The position numbers and the translations under genes were made by a program. The notes below the pieces were generated by a model, which made no database searches, had not been told where the DNA came from, and saw only the letters and a program-made list of their open reading frames with translations. From Saprospiraceae bacterium (lineage in GTDB: Bacteria; Bacteroidota; Bacteroidia; Chitinophagales; Saprospiraceae), in contig JAKVCV010000012.1 in assembly GCA_022448945.1 (NCBI GenBank), forward strand, positions 13,733-48,895: a stretch of DNA of 35,163 bases. The letters are read 5' to 3'. Below are positions 7,626-14,959 of this stretch, piece after piece; positions within the stretch are counted from its first letter, which is position 1, and each line of letters begins with the position of its first letter.

Positions 7626-9440
7626 ATGAAAAAATTATTTCTAATACCAATGGTTTTCTTTCAATTCCTTTTTGGTCTGAATGTTTCTTATGCACAAGAA
7701 TTAGAAACAGATACAACAAAAACGGAAACTGAAAAACCAAAAAGTGCTACTACAATCATTAAAGAGTTCAGTTATTCTTATGGTTATAGTTTTGCAAAAG
7801 ACTTAAAAGAAAAAACTCCTTTTGGAGCTAGTGAGCTTGTAGAAAAAGAGGTATTAAAAGGAATGCAAGATGCTTTAAAACCCGATCCTGACAAACTTGC
7901 AATTACCAATAGTTATATTCAAGATCGAATTAAAAGAGATTCTGTTGCGAAAACAACTGCAGAAGGAGCAAAAACTGCTTACCATCTTGGTTATAGTGCA
8001 CTTGCAAATATCATAATAACCTTAGAGATCCCATCATCAGATTTCAATTTTGGATCAATTAAAAAGGGTTTTTCTGATTTTTATAAAGGCAAAACACCTG
8101 TTTTTACTGATGAAGAAATGACGTCAAAGTTGAATTCCTATTTTCAGGTCAAACAAATTGCCATACAAAAAAAGTTATTGGCAAAACGTAAAGAAGAAGG
8201 AAAGAAAAACCTAGCTCTTGCCGTTAAATATCTGGAAGAAAATGCTAAAAAAGACGGTGTAAAAACAACAGATTCAGGCTTGCAGTACCAAGTTATCAAA
8301 GAAGGATCTGGACCTAAAGCAAAACTTGAAAATACAGTTGTAACACACTATACAGGTACTTTTTTAGATGGTAAGATTTTTGACAGCTCGATCGAAAGAG
8401 GTAAGCCTGCAACATTTTTACTGAATAATGTTATTCAAGGCTGGCAAGAAGGAATCCAATTGATGTCTGCAGGGGCAAGATATAGATTGTTTGTACATCC
8501 TGAACTTGCATATGGAGAAGAAGGTCCTGCTACTATACCGCCAAATTCTCTTTTGATTTTCGATGTAGAATTAATGGAAATTCAAAAAGGAGAAATAATT
8601 GACAGTACAAAAAGTAAATTAAGTTATAGCTACGGCTTTATGATTGGTCAGAGTCTTGAAAAACTTAATTTAACCCTAAAAGAAAGAGACCCTAATTATT
8701 TTATTCAGGGTTTCGTAAAAGGATTTGAAGCTTCTGATGAGGATATTAAAACAATAGAAGATTTATTGAATTCACGAATTGAATCTGGTAAAGAATCCAT
8801 CGATGAAGCTGCTGCCCAAAAAATTGCTTTCGGCTTAGGCTTTTCATCTTCTGCGGGGATTTCAAGGCAACTGGGAATTGTAGCTTCAGATTTTGTATAT
8901 AATGATATGGGTCTTGGTTTCTCTAACTATATCAATGGAGAAAAAGCGATTTTTACTGATGAAGAAATGAGTAACGCCCTAAAAACATTTTTTGAACCAA
9001 TTCAAAAGAAAATTCAGGCTGAAATGATGGCCAAAGATAATGAAATTGCAAAAACCAATAATACGCTTGGAGAAAATTTCATGAATGAAAATGCTAAAAA
9101 AGATGGTGTTCAAACGATGAAAAATGGTATGCAATATATCATCCTTAAAGAAAGTGAAGGAGAAAAACCTACTATCAATGACAAAGTAACTACACATTAC
9201 AAAGGCACCTTAATTGATGGCACTGTCTTTGACAGTTCTATAGATCGAGGAGAACCTGCCACTTTTCCTTTGGGTAGTGTTATTCAAGGATGGCAGGAAG
9301 GTATACCTCTAATGTCTGTAGGAAGTAAATATAAATTCTTCATCCCGTCGAATTTAGCTTATGGTAACAAATCCGTAGGTAAGGTAATACCAGCAGGGTC
9401 TACACTTATTTTTGAAGTAGAATTACTGAAAATAAATTAA
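7626..9440 (+). CDS. Exported FKBP-type prolyl isomerase made of two full FKBP_N-FKBP units
   Basis: A 604-residue secreted protein (signal peptide ending YA-Q, about residue 23/24). Unlike its upstream neighbour, the whole unit is duplicated: N-domain 1 (about 45-200), FKBP 1 (about 218-318), N-domain 2 (about 330-488), FKBP 2 (about 500-603). Each N-domain has two [S/A][Y/F]-x-x-G motifs (49 and 118; 333 and 401) and repeats the block VFTDEEM / IFTDEEM. Both active sites look intact (Y242, F252-D253, R258, W273, Y296, F312; Y525, F535-D536, R541, W556, Y579, F595). Since Mip-like N-domains dimerise, this protein could form the dimer within one chain; that is inference. It starts 52 bases after the previous stop and may be co-transcribed. 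Confidence 0.92.
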   Translation: MKKLFLIPMVFFQFLFGLNVSYAQELETDTTKTETEKPKSATTIIKEFSYSYGYSFAKDLKEKTPFGASELVEKEVLKGMQDALKPDPDKLAITNSYIQDRIKRDSVAKTTAEGAKTAYHLGYSALANIIITLEIPSSDFNFGSIKKGFSDFYKGKTPVFTDEEMTSKLNSYFQVKQIAIQKKLLAKRKEEGKKNLALAVKYLEENAKKDGVKTTDSGLQYQVIKEGSGPKAKLENTVVTHYTGTFLDGKIFDSSIERGKPATFLLNNVIQGWQEGIQLMSAGARYRLFVHPELAYGEEGPATIPPNSLLIFDVELMEIQKGEIIDSTKSKLSYSYGFMIGQSLEKLNLTLKERDPNYFIQGFVKGFEASDEDIKTIEDLLNSRIESGKESIDEAAAQKIAFGLGFSSSAGISRQLGIVASDFVYNDMGLGFSNYINGEKAIFTDEEMSNALKTFFEPIQKKIQAEMMAKDNEIAKTNNTLGENFMNENAKKDGVQTMKNGMQYIILKESEGEKPTINDKVTTHYKGTLIDGTVFDSSIDRGEPATFPLGSVIQGWQEGIPLMSVGSKYKFFIPSNLAYGNKSVGKVIPAGSTLIFEVELLKIN

Positions 9441-9464
9441 GGAATAAAATGCATTCTTTAATAC

Positions 9465-9499
9465 AATATTTATCTTTATGATAAATAATATTTATCTTT
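9465..9499 (+). repeat. 13-bp direct repeat with internal inverted repeat in an FKBP intergenic region
   Basis: AATATTTATCTTT occurs at 9465-9477 and 9487-9499. The first copy also forms an AT-only hairpin, TATTTATC with GATAAATA (9480-9487). The second copy contains the promoter -7 element TATCTTTG. It could be a weak terminator, a regulator site, or a duplicated promoter element. Confidence 0.45.
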
Positions 9500-9500
9500 G
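9493..9500 (+). promoter_or_regulatory. -7 promoter element of the cytoplasmic FKBP gene
   Basis: TATCTTTG matches the Bacteroidota -7 consensus exactly. Transcription would begin near 9507, leaving a leader of about 32 bases before the ATG at 9539. This placement decides the start codon, because a TTG at 9509 would coincide with the transcript start. No clear -33 TTG is seen. Confidence 0.6.
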
Positions 9501-9538
9501 CAATATAATTGAAAACCAAGTATTTAAAACAAAAAATA

Positions 9539-10129
9539 ATGAAAAAAACAAGTTATAGTTTAGGAGTGTTGTTAGGTAGTAATTTAGCTGGCCAGGTAGA
9601 AACTGAAGGGTTGGATTTTGAGGCATTAGCTAAAGGAGTGGTGGATGTCCTTAAAGATGCAGACATGGAAATGACGGTTGAGGAGGCCAACCAGAATGCT
9701 CAGGTGTTCCTACAAGAATCTGCTGCTAAAATGGCTATGAAAGCTCAAGAGATGGAATCAGGATTTATGGCTGAAAATTCTGAACGTGATGGTGTTGTAT
9801 CAAACCCTAGTGGATTACAATACGAAATTCTAAAAAAGGGAACAGGAAATGTCCCAAAAATTCACCAAAAAGTTGTAGCTCACTATGAAGGTCGTCTACT
9901 AACAGGAAAGGTATTTGATTCTTCTTATAAACGTGGACAACCCGCAACTTTTCCAGTAAATGGCTTGATCAAAGGATGGCAAGAAGCATTACAAATTATG
10001 CCTGTAGGTTCTAAGTGGAGATTATATATCCCTTCAAATCTTGGATATGGTGCGAGAGGTGCAGGAAATGATATTCCTGGAAATGCTACTCTTATTTTTG
10101 ACCTTGAATTACTGGATATAACACGTTAA
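9539..10129 (+). CDS. Cytoplasmic FKBP-type peptidyl-prolyl isomerase
   Basis: A 196-residue FKBP with no signal peptide. The frame can be extended to a TTG at 9509, but the ATG at 9539 is preferred: it follows an A-rich leader and the promoter element at 9493-9500. The short N-domain has a single SY-x-L-G motif (residues 5-9) with LDFEALAKGV, typical of FKBP_N. The FKBP domain (about 91-196) keeps Y116, F126-D127, R132, F138, I144, W147, Y170 and F187, with Leu at the usual Val position (L143). It resembles FklB/Mip-like enzymes. It is the last of the four FKBP genes and ends at a strong terminator. Lacking export signals, it most likely acts on cytoplasmic proteins. Confidence 0.9.
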   Translation: MKKTSYSLGVLLGSNLAGQVETEGLDFEALAKGVVDVLKDADMEMTVEEANQNAQVFLQESAAKMAMKAQEMESGFMAENSERDGVVSNPSGLQYEILKKGTGNVPKIHQKVVAHYEGRLLTGKVFDSSYKRGQPATFPVNGLIKGWQEALQIMPVGSKWRLYIPSNLGYGARGAGNDIPGNATLIFDLELLDITR

Positions 10130-10149
10130 TTTGCTGAAAAATATTTTAT

Positions 10150-10181
10150 AAAGGCTGTATCATTATGATGCAGCCTTTTTT
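10150..10181 (+). terminator. Terminator after the cytoplasmic FKBP gene, overlapping the TPR gene stop
   Basis: AAAGGCTGTATCAT and ATGATGCAGCCTTT form the stem, followed by TTTTT. The stop codon of the convergent TPR gene (10180-10182) lies inside the T-run. Confidence 0.85.
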
Positions 10182-11349
10182 ATTTTTGCATTTTTTTACA
10201 CAATCGTTCTTTTTTACGTTTGTAATAAATAGCTTTTTCAGGATCAATAAAATAACAACTATATAGAACAACCAATTTCTCTAGTTTCTCAACTACTTCA
10301 GTAACTTCCCTTGAGACATATTGTAAACCATTATGTAATCCTTGCTTATAAAAATGTTCAGAAAGCTTATAATTGCCAATTTCCAAATACATATCTCCTA
10401 ACCCTGTATGAGAATAATGTGCTTCACCATTAAATTTTAATGCCTTCTTAAATAGATCTTCTGCTACTTTATAATTTTTAAATCCGACTAATTCAATATG
10501 TGCAAGCGTATCTAACAAACTGGTATTTATAGGAGAAATAGATAAACCTTTAGTTGCTAATTCTTTTGCCTTAAAAAAATCTCCTTTGTATTTCAATAAC
10601 AAATTTGCATAATTATTTAATAGTATAAGATCGTCAGGACACAAGCGCAACCCCTCCTCATAAAAATAAACTGAACGATCTATATCACCTATATCTTTAC
10701 ACAACATTGCTGCATTGTTGTAAAAAATAATATTCTTTGGATCTTTATAAGCATTAAGATAATATTGCAAAACCAATTCAAAATCTTGAAGACGCTTCCC
10801 CTTTTTAATGAATATTGTATGAATAATCTTTGCAAATCCAACTTGTGCCTGAATATTATCAGGATTTAATTCAAGGGATTTTTCGTAAAAGTAAAGTGCT
10901 TTGTTGTGATTCATCCATTCCTTAAAGATTCGACCTGCAAGTAAACAATATAGTCTAGAATAAGGTATAGGATTTTTTTTGAATAAATTTATATAGGACT
11001 CAATAACATCGAGATGTAAATTCAAATATTTTTGTAAAGGATTTTGGAAACTATGCCATCCTTCTGGAACACTAAATTTGTATTGTACATAATCTAAGAT
11101 TATTATTTGATTTTGAAGTACATATAATTCTTCTTCTGATAGCTCATTAGTTAATAAATTATGAGCCAATCCTTCAATATCATGATCAAAATCATCAGAT
11201 AAATAAGAAGTAATACAAAGTGGTATTTGTAATTCAGAGACTGCTTGAGGCTTGCGCTCCAACAATCCAAGAGCAATACGCTTATTGGGTCTTTCTGGAG
11301 ATAAAAGAAGGGTTGCAAGTTGTTCAATTTCATGGGATGAGAAGCTCAT
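10180..11349 (-). CDS. TPR-repeat protein of unknown function
   Basis: A 389-residue protein without signal peptide or membrane segment. The N-terminal ~130 residues are unrecognised and helical. From about residue 130 there are several tetratricopeptide-like helix pairs, e.g. NKALYFYEKSLELNPDN, RSVYFYEEGLRLCPDD, KAKELATKGLSISPIN, VAEDLFKKALKFNGEA and LSEHFYKQGLHNGL. The C-terminus is Lys/Arg-rich. TPR arrays bind partner proteins; no partner is indicated. A good promoter is seen on the minus strand at 11512-11481. The gene converges on the FKBP cluster, ending within its terminator, so no operon link is implied. Eukaryote-type O-GlcNAc transferase features are absent. Confidence 0.85.
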   Translation of the reverse strand: MSFSSHEIEQLATLLLSPERPNKRIALGLLERKPQAVSELQIPLCITSYLSDDFDHDIEGLAHNLLTNELSEEELYVLQNQIIILDYVQYKFSVPEGWHSFQNPLQKYLNLHLDVIESYINLFKKNPIPYSRLYCLLAGRIFKEWMNHNKALYFYEKSLELNPDNIQAQVGFAKIIHTIFIKKGKRLQDFELVLQYYLNAYKDPKNIIFYNNAAMLCKDIGDIDRSVYFYEEGLRLCPDDLILLNNYANLLLKYKGDFFKAKELATKGLSISPINTSLLDTLAHIELVGFKNYKVAEDLFKKALKFNGEAHYSHTGLGDMYLEIGNYKLSEHFYKQGLHNGLQYVSREVTEVVEKLEKLVVLYSCYFIDPEKAIYYKRKKERLCKKMQK

Positions 11350-11480
11350 AAATATAAAAATATAAAAAAAATGAGAGGTTTGGTTATTTCCATTGAATAA
11401 CTTAGCTTAGCAAAAAATTCAAACAACTTTTATCGTTTTAAAGATATTTTGATGTTAAGAAAAAAATGTTCCATTAAGGT

Positions 11481-11512
11481 CAAATATATTCTGACTATTT
11501 TCCTTGCATCAA
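11481..11512 (-). promoter_or_regulatory. Promoter of the TPR gene
   Basis: On the minus strand: TTG (11512-11510), 21 bases, then TATATTTG (11488-11481), both exact. The leader would be about 125 bases. The site lies in the 193-bp divergent region shared with argH. Confidence 0.6.
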
Positions 11513-11542
11513 TTACATCTAAATTCAAAACAATTTTGAACT

Positions 11543-12889
11543 ATGAAACTTTGGCAAAAAGATGGTGCTATAAACAAAGAGATTGAAAGATTTACTGTAG
11601 GAAAAGACAGAGAATTGGATTTGTTATTGGCTAAGCATGATATCACTGGAACGATAGCACATATAACGATGCTTGAAAGCATTGGTTTATTAACTTCACA
11701 AGAACTGAATACCTTAGTTACTGAACTTAGATCCTTATATACTGAAGTTATCAAAGGTGATTTTTTAATCGAAGATGGTATTGAAGATGTTCATTCCCAG
11801 GTTGAACTGATTCTTACAAAAAGATTAGGAGACGTAGGAAAAAAAATTCACTCTGGTCGTTCAAGAAATGATCAAGTTCTCGTTGATCTTAAATTATTTA
11901 CCCGTACAGAACTCAGAGAAGTTGTTGAACTTGTAATCCCTTTATTTAATGAACTCCAAAAACTAAGTGAACAATATAAAAACATAATGATTCCTGGCTA
12001 TACACATTATCAAGTTGCTATGCCTTCATCCTTTGGCCTTTGGTTTGGTGCGTATGCGGAATCATTAGTAGATGACATGCATAGCCTACTTGCTGCATTT
12101 CGTATTACGAACAAAAACCCACTAGGCTCAGCAGCAGGATATGGTTCTTCATTCCCACTCAACAGAACCATGACTACTGAATTACTTGGATTTGATGATT
12201 TGAATTATAATGTGGTTTATGCACAAATGGGCCGTGGGAAAACTGAGCGTTGTGTTGCTCAGGCTATTTCTTCTGTAGCTTCTACACTAAGTAAATTGGC
12301 TCAAGATGTCTGTCTTTATAATTGTCAGAATTTTAATTTGATAAAGTTTCCCGATCATCTCACAACAGGATCAAGCATTATGCCGCACAAAAAGAACCCT
12401 GATGTCTTTGAACTAATCCGTGCAAAATGTAATAAAATGATGGCTTTACCTGTTGAAATTTCGATGATAACCAATAACCTTGCATCAGGTTATCACAGAG
12501 ATCTACAAATTATAAAAGAAAGCTTCCTTCCAGTTTTCGAAGATATAAAGTCCTGCCTCTTCATTGCTAAATATATGCTTGAAAATATAGAAGTGAATGC
12601 AAAAGCTGTAAATGATGAAAAGTATAAATATATGTTCAGTGTAGATGTTGTAAATAATATGGTGATAAATGGAACTACTTTCAGGGATGCCTATAAACAA
12701 GTAGGGTTAGATATAGAAGCTGGCAATTTCCAGCCTTTAGAAGATCTTGAGCATTCTCATGAAGGTAGTATGGGGAACTTATGTAACGATAGAATAAAAA
12801 ATATGATGGAACAAATAATGTCAGAATTCTCTTTTGAAAAAATAGATGTTGCTTTGGCGAACTTATTGGATATGAACATTGATAATTAA
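11543..12889 (+). CDS. argH: Argininosuccinate lyase
   Basis: A 448-residue cytoplasmic enzyme of the aspartase/fumarase superfamily. It splits argininosuccinate into arginine and fumarate, the last step of arginine biosynthesis. The sequence shows HSGRSRNDQV (residues 103-112), the catalytic-His block GYTHYQ (H155), and the mobile signature loop GSSIMPHKKNPD (276-287). Length is typical, and the C-terminal part is the usual tail domain. No other arg biosynthetic gene is adjacent, so it appears detached from argG and the rest of the pathway. The ATG at 11543 gives the expected MKLWQKDG-like start of Bacteroidota ArgH. Confidence 0.97.
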   Translation: MKLWQKDGAINKEIERFTVGKDRELDLLLAKHDITGTIAHITMLESIGLLTSQELNTLVTELRSLYTEVIKGDFLIEDGIEDVHSQVELILTKRLGDVGKKIHSGRSRNDQVLVDLKLFTRTELREVVELVIPLFNELQKLSEQYKNIMIPGYTHYQVAMPSSFGLWFGAYAESLVDDMHSLLAAFRITNKNPLGSAAGYGSSFPLNRTMTTELLGFDDLNYNVVYAQMGRGKTERCVAQAISSVASTLSKLAQDVCLYNCQNFNLIKFPDHLTTGSSIMPHKKNPDVFELIRAKCNKMMALPVEISMITNNLASGYHRDLQIIKESFLPVFEDIKSCLFIAKYMLENIEVNAKAVNDEKYKYMFSVDVVNNMVINGTTFRDAYKQVGLDIEAGNFQPLEDLEHSHEGSMGNLCNDRIKNMMEQIMSEFSFEKIDVALANLLDMNIDN

Positions 12890-12914
12890 ATAATATGAAT
12901 TTATTTATTCCCTA

Positions 12915-12946
12915 TTGAATTTTTCCAAAACAAAATTTTATCTTTG
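12915..12946 (+). promoter_or_regulatory. Promoter of the amidohydrolase gene
   Basis: TTG at 12915-12917, 21 bases, then TATCTTTG at 12939-12946. Both boxes match the Bacteroidota sigma-70 consensus exactly. The leader would be about 60 bases. Confidence 0.8.
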
Positions 12947-13012
12947 CGCCATTCTATTAAAGTAGTCGACCTGGTCCTACATTCATTTTATAATTTACTA
13001 AAATTCTAATCA

Positions 13013-13975
13013 ATGGATCCGAAACAGCTTGTACTAGACAAAATAAAAGCCAATGGTGGATGGGTTAATACTCATGCACATTTGGATAGAGCATATACAC
13101 TAAATGAGGATAATTTTAATTACTCCTATTCATACCTTAAAGAAAAATGGCATTTGGTCGATGAAATGAAAAAATCTTCTAGTGTAGATGATATTTACAA
13201 ACGAATGTGTAAGGCTACTGAAATTTTACTAGAACAAGGAACACAGGCAATGGGTACCTTTATTGATGTAGATGATAAAATTGAAGATAAATCTATTAAA
13301 GCAGCTCAAAAATTAAGAGATACCTATGGCAAAGACATTGAAATTCGTTTTGCCTGTCAGGTATTAAAAGGTGTAGTTGATCCAAAAGCCCGTTATTGGT
13401 TTGATATGTCCCTTGATTTTGTTGATATCGTAGGTGGTTTACCTGCAAAAGATTTTGGAAGAGAGGAAGAACATTTAGATATTCTATTGTCTTCTGCAAA
13501 AGAACACGGAAAATTGGTACATGTCCATGTTGACCAATTCAATAGTGATGAAGAAAAGGAAACAGAACAACTTGCACGTAAAACCATAGAACACGGAATG
13601 GAAGGTAAAGTTTCAGCAATTCATTGTATTTCATTAGCTGCCCATCCAAAAAAATATCGTCATAAAGTATATGAATTATGTCGGGAGGCTGATTTACATA
13701 TCATTTCTTGCCCTACTGCATGGATAGATCATAATCGTACTGAAAGGATGCAAGTAAGTCACAACTCGATCACTCCAGTAGATGAAATGGTGCCTGCAGG
13801 ATTGACCGTAGCATTTGGGACAGATAACATCTGTGATATCTACAAGCCATTTTCGGATGCTGACTTATGGACCGAAATGCGCGTAATGTTAGAAGCTTGC
13901 CATTACTATGACATTGACAATTTAGTTAAAATAGCAACAAAAAATGGATTAAAAGTACTGGGGATAGAACCTTAA
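13013..13975 (+). CDS. Amidohydrolase-superfamily protein, cytosine-deaminase-like
   Basis: A 320-residue metal-dependent hydrolase. The metal ligands are recognisable: THAHLDRA (H21, H23) on strand 1, HVHVDQ (H172), IHC (H204) and the GTDN aspartate (D271). The order and spacing resemble cytosine deaminase/isopropylammelide hydrolase relatives. Two features differ from E. coli CodA. The HCDE catalytic glutamate is replaced by Gln (Q175), and only 20 residues precede the HxH motif, so the flanking beta-sandwich domain is missing. The protein is therefore close to a bare TIM barrel. A deaminase or amide/ring hydrolase is likely, but the substrate is not predictable. It has its own strong promoter and lies 123 bp after argH. 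Confidence 0.78.
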   Translation: MDPKQLVLDKIKANGGWVNTHAHLDRAYTLNEDNFNYSYSYLKEKWHLVDEMKKSSSVDDIYKRMCKATEILLEQGTQAMGTFIDVDDKIEDKSIKAAQKLRDTYGKDIEIRFACQVLKGVVDPKARYWFDMSLDFVDIVGGLPAKDFGREEEHLDILLSSAKEHGKLVHVHVDQFNSDEEKETEQLARKTIEHGMEGKVSAIHCISLAAHPKKYRHKVYELCREADLHIISCPTAWIDHNRTERMQVSHNSITPVDEMVPAGLTVAFGTDNICDIYKPFSDADLWTEMRVMLEACHYYDIDNLVKIATKNGLKVLGIEP

Positions 13976-14015
13976 ATCATCTGATTTTATATTCTAACTA
14001 AGACAAAAAAGGGAA

Positions 14016-14915
14016 CTATACGATTACATCAAAAAATGATCTAATCAATTTATGCTCCATCTCTTTAGGCTTTTTGGCAAAATCACCAGTTAATCTATTA
14101 GCAATAATGACATTTAGGGCTAGTGCATTATGGCCTAATATATTTGACAATCCAAAGATTGCAGAGGTCTCCATTTCAAGATTAGTAATATTTAAACCTC
14201 TATAATTAAATGGTTCTACTAAATTAAAAAGATCATCAACAACACTTTTGGCCCTAATGGTTCTATTTTGTGGAGCATAGAAACCTGTCGCTGTAGCAGT
14301 TATGCCATTTGTCCATGCATCACCTTGAAATTGTTGCAATAACAAATCAGAAGCCCTTGCATATGTTGGAGTTATAGGGAATTCAAAATTGATAGATTTA
14401 AGGTAATTATTAAAATCTCTTTGTAAACCTTTTGTTTTTTCATCAAGATTCTGATCATAAAATAACATTAATCCATCAAAACCAATTCCGTAGTTTGCAG
14501 CAACCAAACTAGATACAGGCAGATCTGCTCTTACAGCACCAGAAGTTCCAAGACGAATAAAATTCAGAGATTGATGTTTCTCTTTTATCATTCGAGTTTC
14601 AAGATCAACATTTACAAGTGCATCAAGTTCATTGATTACTATATCAATATTATCTACACCTATCCCTGTGGCCATTACAGTTAACCTTTTGTTACCAATC
14701 CTTCCGGTTGTTGTGATGAACTCTCTTTTTTGTTTTGTAAATTCTATAGTATCAAAATGCACTATAACTTTTTCAACACGTTGAGGATCGCCAACTAAAA
14801 TAATCGTATCCGCAATATCTTCAGGAAGTAAACCAAGGTGATAAATACTTCCGTCGGCATTGATTATAAGATCTGCGTGCTTTAAGGCTTGCATATTATA
14901 AGTTGTTTTTTTCAA
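14016..14915 (-). CDS. Nucleoside phosphorylase (uridine phosphorylase-like)
   Basis: A 299-residue cytoplasmic enzyme of the PNP/UDP phosphorylase family, which splits nucleosides with phosphate for salvage. Phosphate-binding elements are visible: VGDPQRVEKV (41-50, with R46) and RLGTSGAV (121-128). The ribose/base-site motif LEMETSAIFGL lies at 246-256, with E247-M248-E249. Length is slightly above E. coli Udp. Substrate choice (uridine or purine nucleoside) cannot be fixed from these motifs. A second Met at residue 8 (14894) is an alternative start. It is the last gene of a probable three-gene minus-strand set, 44 bases after the cation channel. Confidence 0.87.
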   Translation of the reverse strand: MKKTTYNMQALKHADLIINADGSIYHLGLLPEDIADTIILVGDPQRVEKVIVHFDTIEFTKQKREFITTTGRIGNKRLTVMATGIGVDNIDIVINELDALVNVDLETRMIKEKHQSLNFIRLGTSGAVRADLPVSSLVAANYGIGFDGLMLFYDQNLDEKTKGLQRDFNNYLKSINFEFPITPTYARASDLLLQQFQGDAWTNGITATATGFYAPQNRTIRAKSVVDDLFNLVEPFNYRGLNITNLEMETSAIFGLSNILGHNALALNVIIANRLTGDFAKKPKEMEHKLIRSFFDVIV

Positions 14916-14959
14916 AAAATATAAGCTTATATTCCAATACTAAAAGTAGTTATAACTAA

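Noticed and set aside
9509-9538. TTG start giving a 10-residue extension on the cytoplasmic FKBP
   Set aside because: The TTG coincides with the predicted transcription start after TATCTTTG at 9493-9500, and the ATG at 9539 begins the conserved motif region.
5052-10129. FKBP cluster considered as a recently acquired mobile island
   Set aside because: No integrase, transposase, flanking repeats or change in base composition was seen. The tRNA-Leu at 3648 is upstream, but no duplicated tRNA end was recognised downstream of the cluster.
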